11,909 nucleotides of DNA from NCBI GenBank assembly GCA_003024985.2, contig PXIH01S0002772.1; one strand, 5' to 3'. Within the stretch, counting starts at the first letter, position 1. Each line of letters opens with the position of its first letter. Below the pieces are notes generated by a model that saw only the letters and a list, made by a program, of their open reading frames with translations, had not been told where the DNA came from and did no database searches. Below are positions 9,081 to 11,909 of the stretch, piece after piece. The position numbers and the translations under genes were made by a program. Origin of the DNA: Euperipatoides rowelli (taxonomy: Eukaryota > Onychophora > Udeonychophora > Euonychophora > Peripatopsidae).

Positions 9081-9571
9081 TGTTTGGAACAGGTCTCCAT
9101 TCCATTTTGACCCGTGTGTAAAGGGAGTGGTGTGCATAAATCTGTTCAGAGTTTTCTGCAGGGTTTAGTCTGCCTTTAATGAAATTGTTCTACTGTATAT
9201 CATAGACAATCATATTTCTCTTCATATATCCAACTCTATTTACTGCTTTACAAAAATCGATTTGCAAAGATGATGTCATCAAATTAAATCAATTGCAACA
9301 AGAACAAAAGTGGACCTACACTATTTACTGTATATAATCTAAGATATGATTTGTTCAATAGTTATACAAGATGGAGATTAAACGGGTCAGTCTGCTTAAA
9401 TATTGGACATTTTCCTATAATTACAGAAAATGACGAATTATGACAAATCATGATGACATCATCTTTTAATTGAGTATGTTTGCCTGTAGTAGTGTGTATG
9501 ACCTTATGGAGAGATATTCATATTTTACCAGTTAGATAATTTTGCATAGAAGCATAATTGAGCCTTTAGGC
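9081..9571. other. Unassigned intronic stretch with a separated 16-bp inverted repeat
   Basis: I see no gene here. AAAGATGATGTCATCA at 9266-9281 is the exact reverse complement of TGATGACATCATCTTT at 9451-9466. The arms are about 170 bp apart, and neither the flanks nor the inner sides extend the match. Each arm is itself nearly palindromic around TGATGTCA, a CRE/AP-1-like core. Confidence 0.55.
9564..9571. repeat. Left target-site duplication of the hAT-like element
   Basis: CTTTAGGC, directly before CAGTG, matches ATTTAGGG after the right end (11258-11265) at the six central positions. Eight-bp duplications are the hAT signature. Confidence 0.6.
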
Positions 9572-10151
9572 CAGTGGTTCACTGACGTTCTACAGCTGGG
9601 ATCCCCTAACACCTTTTACTTGTTAAAATGACCCAAGCGTGATCCCCAACATCATTTTTCTCCAAATGGGGCAGGGGGTGATTAATGATTAATATATTTT
9701 TTTAAACATTCCTCTGCCCTCTCCCTCAAGATACAGTAAATCATCAACTTTATAAAGCCTCAATTTTTGTTTTAAATTCATCAATGATTAATAAATTTAA
9801 AAGAAATCTAGAGGTTTTATTAAATTTGACTATCAATTTGTCCTATTTAATTTAAAGTTGCAGTTATTTTGTGAAGAGAATCTTCAGCTTGTTTTTTTTT
9901 TTCTTTATGCAATTCACTATCCCTCGATTAAAATAAAAACGGCAATACCTTAATAAAGCATGCAAAAGATTGAAAAATAATGATTTCAGGTGGTCAGTTA
10001 GTCTGCTAATCAAGAAGCTAAGATGTTGAATAATAGTTAGCTAATTATTACTTCAGGGTAAAAAACATTTAATTGAAAGAATTTTAAATTCTTTTGTATT
10101 TAAACAAATAGAAAAAATCTTACTTTCTTTAATTCTATAATAATGTGTTTA

Positions 10152-10174
10152 ATAATGGTATATTAAACCATTAT
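10152..10174. repeat. 8-bp hairpin next to the nested module
   Basis: ATAATGGT (10152-10159) pairs exactly with ACCATTAT (10167-10174) across a 7-base loop. It abuts the G/C-rich module that starts at 10177. Confidence 0.55.
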
Positions 10175-10176
10175 CA

Positions 10177-10383
10177 TACCAACAGGGGTGCAGGCGCACC
10201 CCATATTCAATTTTTTGGTTTTATAATTTATGTTTTCTTTAAATTAAAATACTATCCCTTAGTTAATGTCTATTCTTGGTTTATAATTCATATTTTAAAA
10301 ACTATTTCTCAGATTCTTTTTTTAGATTTGAGCTCTTATAGCATCATGTGTGTCATGGGGTGCAGCTTCACCCCTCCTTGGTA
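10177..10383. mobile_element. Possible 207-bp foldback element nested in the hAT-like element
   Basis: The left module (10177-10204) starts TACCAACAGGGGTGC and contains the hairpin GGGGTGCAGGCGCACCCC. The right module (10355-10383) is its inverted copy: in reverse complement it reads TACCAAGGAGGGGTG and ends GCACCCCAT. The two share about 23 positions, including the outermost TACCAA / TTGGTA. The interior is AT-rich and non-coding. A third inverted copy at 11080-11107 means the true boundary could be there instead, giving an element of about 930 bp. No flanking duplication was identified. Confidence 0.5.
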
Positions 10384-10927
10384 CTTAGAGTATAAATTAA
10401 ATATTGAAATTAATATTGAATTTGCATGTTTTTAGACAAGTTCAACATGTCTATCACAGTATTTAAAATGAAAATGTTTACCACAGTTTGTATTTTATCA
10501 GATTTATAAGTTTTACAAGTTGTCACTCATATTGTTGTGTGAATAATGCTATCATTGACATTGTGTCAACTGGGTTTGTTATAACTATGATTATTTTTTA
10601 TATTTAAATCCCTTTTGATTGATGTTTTATTTTATTTTTTCTATCTAATCTTTAATTTTATAATAAGATTAAAGAATAAAAAAAAAATTATCCCTATTGA
10701 GAAAGTTTTGTACAACTCTTCTTCCCCACACCCCCTACATATGAGTAACAAAAGAAGCTGTTTATTTCTTGTCCCCATTTTTATATTTGTAATTTAAGGT
10801 AAGGTGGGATGAATGCTGGGACTTACATAAGTGTAATTCTAAATCTCAAAAAAAAGTTGAAATATTTTGCCTCTTATATATATAGTTGTAAATATTTCTT
10901 ATCTATAATTGTAAATGTAGTAATTGT

Positions 10928-10954
10928 AAAATATATATACTGTATATATATTTT
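10928..10954. repeat. 27-nt AT palindrome
   Basis: AAAATATATATAC (10928-10940), one T, then GTATATATATTTT form a perfect 13-bp inverted repeat with a single central base. It lies in a TA-rich microsatellite-like patch (10875-10954) and could extrude as a cruciform, but such tracts are common in AT-rich introns. Confidence 0.7.
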
Positions 10955-11079
10955 TTAGTTTTTTAATTGAAATAATATATTTACTAAGTGATAATATGAT
11001 TACTTTTACATAATAAATCATAATCAATCATTATTGATGTATAATTTAAGGTTTATTGTATAATAACTCAATAAATATT

Positions 11080-11107
11080 GTGAGGTTCACCTGCACTCCA
11101 CCGGGTA
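11080..11107 (-). repeat. Third, diverged copy of the G/C-rich hairpin module
   Basis: In reverse complement this reads TACCCGGTGGAGTGCAGGTG and ends AACCTCAC. It matches the module at 10177-10204 at 20 of 28 aligned positions. The plus-strand sequence beyond it (GGTACTCTATGTATA) also resembles that beyond the 10355-10383 copy (GGTACTTAGAGTATA). Confidence 0.5.
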
Positions 11108-11257
11108 CTCTATGTATAGTCTTGGACGTTGGTATGATGAAGGTTAAGTTTCAAAGGAATAATTCTAAAATATTTTGTTTTGTTCTCAAGCTCGGTCCCT
11201 TTTCAATCACTTCCATGAACCCCCAGGGGGTCATGATCCCAAGTTTGAGAAACACTG

Positions 11258-11265
11258 ATTTAGGG
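11258..11265. repeat. Right target-site duplication of the hAT-like element
   Basis: ATTTAGGG directly follows the terminal CACTG and matches the left copy CTTTAGGC at the six central positions. Confidence 0.6.
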
Positions 11266-11590
11266 ATATCCATATTTTTCACAATGGATGTCTTTGAGTA
11301 GAAGAATAAATTATACTTTTTATTTTACCACCTGAAAACATTTTCAATGATTTTAGAATTCATTTAGAAAGAAATGATGAATTTAAAACTTACTTAACTC
11401 CAATAATGAACAGCATTGTAGGTCCTCTATTGTATAAAATTGTAATTAAAATTTGTAACTATGTTTTGTAAAACAAAGACCGAAAAACTTTAAGAACTTT
11501 GAGTATGGATGAATGGGGCTAGATTATATTCATTAATTGATATCTGACTAAAATGATTAAATTAGATATTCAGAATTTGCTATTTTACAG
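11266..11590. other. Intronic stretch before exon C
   Basis: This is AT-rich sequence running to the acceptor TATTTTACAG. I see no repeat or coding signal other than the splice site. Confidence 0.6.
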
Positions 11591-11761
11591 GAATTTCTCA
11601 GCCAAGAATTGCTATGGATGGATCCGCCCTACCTAGTCCACGATTAGTCAGTATTCGTCTTCACAATGATATCGATTTACCAAACCATGACGTCACACAT
11701 ATGTTAATGCAGTGGGGGCAATTTTTGGACCATGATCTTACTCAAACTGCTGGAACATTGG
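11591..11761 (+). CDS. Haem peroxidase gene, internal exon C (distal haem pocket)
   Basis: This 171-nt exon lies between acceptor TATTTTACAG and donor GTTAGT (11762), and both flanking introns are phase 1. Its 56 whole codons open with ISQPRIAMDGSALPSPRLVS and end with MLMQWGQFLDHDLTQTAGTL. In myeloperoxidase numbering the motif GQ-LDHD supplies Gln91, the haem-ester Asp94, the distal histidine His95 and the calcium ligand Asp96. Here the matching residues are Gln at 11719-11721, Asp at 11728-11730, His at 11731-11733 and Asp at 11734-11736, all present, so this half of the active site is intact. The proximal histidine, the catalytic arginine and the rest of the calcium loop must be in later exons. 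The superfamily assignment is firm; the subfamily is not resolved. Confidence 0.96.
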
Positions 11762-11909
11762 GTTAGTTCAAATTTGTATTAAACACAAGAACTAATAATA
11801 AATAAATTTAATTAATTGTTAACGAATATACCTTTAAAAAAATTAAAAGTGGCATGAAATTAAATATTAATTCTAGATTTCAATGTTCTTCATTTACCCT
11901 AATGCATGA
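11762..11909 (+). other. Start of the intron after exon C
   Basis: The donor GTTAGT is a weaker than consensus but acceptable form. The intron is phase 1 and continues beyond the window. It is AT-rich with nothing else visible. Confidence 0.75.

Larger units (their letters stand above)
9572..11257. mobile_element. Non-autonomous hAT-like DNA transposon, 1686 bp
   Basis: The left end starts CAGTGGTTCACTGACGTTCT and soon reads GCTGGGATCCCC. The right end, read in reverse complement, starts CAGTGTTTCTCAAACTTGGG and continues ATCATGACCCCC. The shared layout CAGTG-TTC ... TGGGATC ... CCC is the common terminal form of hAT (Charlie-like) elements, and an 8-bp flanking duplication agreeing at six positions supports that these are two ends of one insertion. 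No transposase is readable; frames at 10145-10435 and 10615-10797 lack hAT or zinc-finger motifs. The element is diverged and contains a probable nested insertion. Confidence 0.72.
6646..11590 (+). other. 4.9-kb phase-1 intron between exons B and C
   Basis: It has donor GTAAGC and acceptor TTACAG. The peptide reads ADG-ISQPR across it, as in related peroxidases, so no exon is missing. The first 1.7 kb (6646-8385) is AT-rich with short A/T microrepeats (for example TTTATTTA repeats near 7436-7454) and a TG/TA run near 7560-7580. I recognise no repeat family there. The open frame at 7111-7326 on the minus strand has no protein motif I know. Repeats and transposons fill the second half. Confidence 0.85.

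Noticed and set aside
10145-10435. Plus-strand open frame of 96 codons
   Set aside because: It spans the putative nested foldback element within the hAT-like transposon and shows no transposase motif.
10615-10797. Plus-strand open frame of 60 codons
   Set aside because: AT-rich intronic transposon interior, with Ile/Phe/Lys-rich translation and no motif.
11056-11301. Plus-strand open frame of 81 codons
   Set aside because: It overlaps the right terminus of the hAT-like element and runs past the target duplication, so it has no independent coding support.
11687-11697. CRE-like TGACGTCA as a regulatory site
   Set aside because: It lies within the coding sequence of exon C and is explained by the codons for His-Asp-Val-Thr.

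Overview
The window is AT-rich animal nuclear DNA from inside one plus-strand gene with long introns. The only coding sequence I can support is three consecutive exons (814-909, 6521-6645, 11591-11761). Their intron phases match (2/2, then 1/1), and they join into about 130 residues at the N-terminal edge of an animal haem peroxidase domain, including the distal-histidine motif QWGQFLDHDLT. This fits the chorion peroxidase / peroxinectin / peroxidasin superfamily. Earlier exons (signal peptide, any upstream domains) and later exons (proximal histidine, rest of the fold) lie outside the window. The introns, the peroxidase type and the repeat content suggest an invertebrate, probably a protostome such as a mollusc or arthropod. 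I cannot name the species.

The introns hold nearly everything else. The upstream intron (1-813) starts with a minus-strand tRNA-derived SINE cut by the window edge (1 to about 138). The 5.6-kb intron 910-6520 contains a decayed minus-strand non-LTR retrotransposon (1555 to about 2880) whose reverse transcriptase blocks can still be read in order. It also holds a possible DNA-transposon end and a hairpin (3160-3502), and a degenerate 33-nt minisatellite (about 4195-5500, with relics to about 6345). That array is interrupted by a 480-bp inverted-repeat element with long T and A tracts at its ends (5619-6098).

The 4.9-kb intron 6646-11590 contains a 31-nt tandem duplication (8386-8447), a mosaic dispersed repeat with C-rich tracts (about 8640-9080), a separated 16-bp inverted repeat (9266-9281 / 9451-9466), and a hAT-like element of 1686 bp (9572-11257) flanked by a degraded 8-bp target duplication. 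Inside the hAT-like element sit three copies of a self-complementary G/C-rich module in inverted arrangement, which look like a nested foldback element.

There are no bacterial features: no operons, ribosome binding sites, CRISPR or rRNA. The open frames of 60-96 codons in the window are chance frames in introns or fragments of repeats. The one exception is a minus-strand frame that belongs to the dead retrotransposon.
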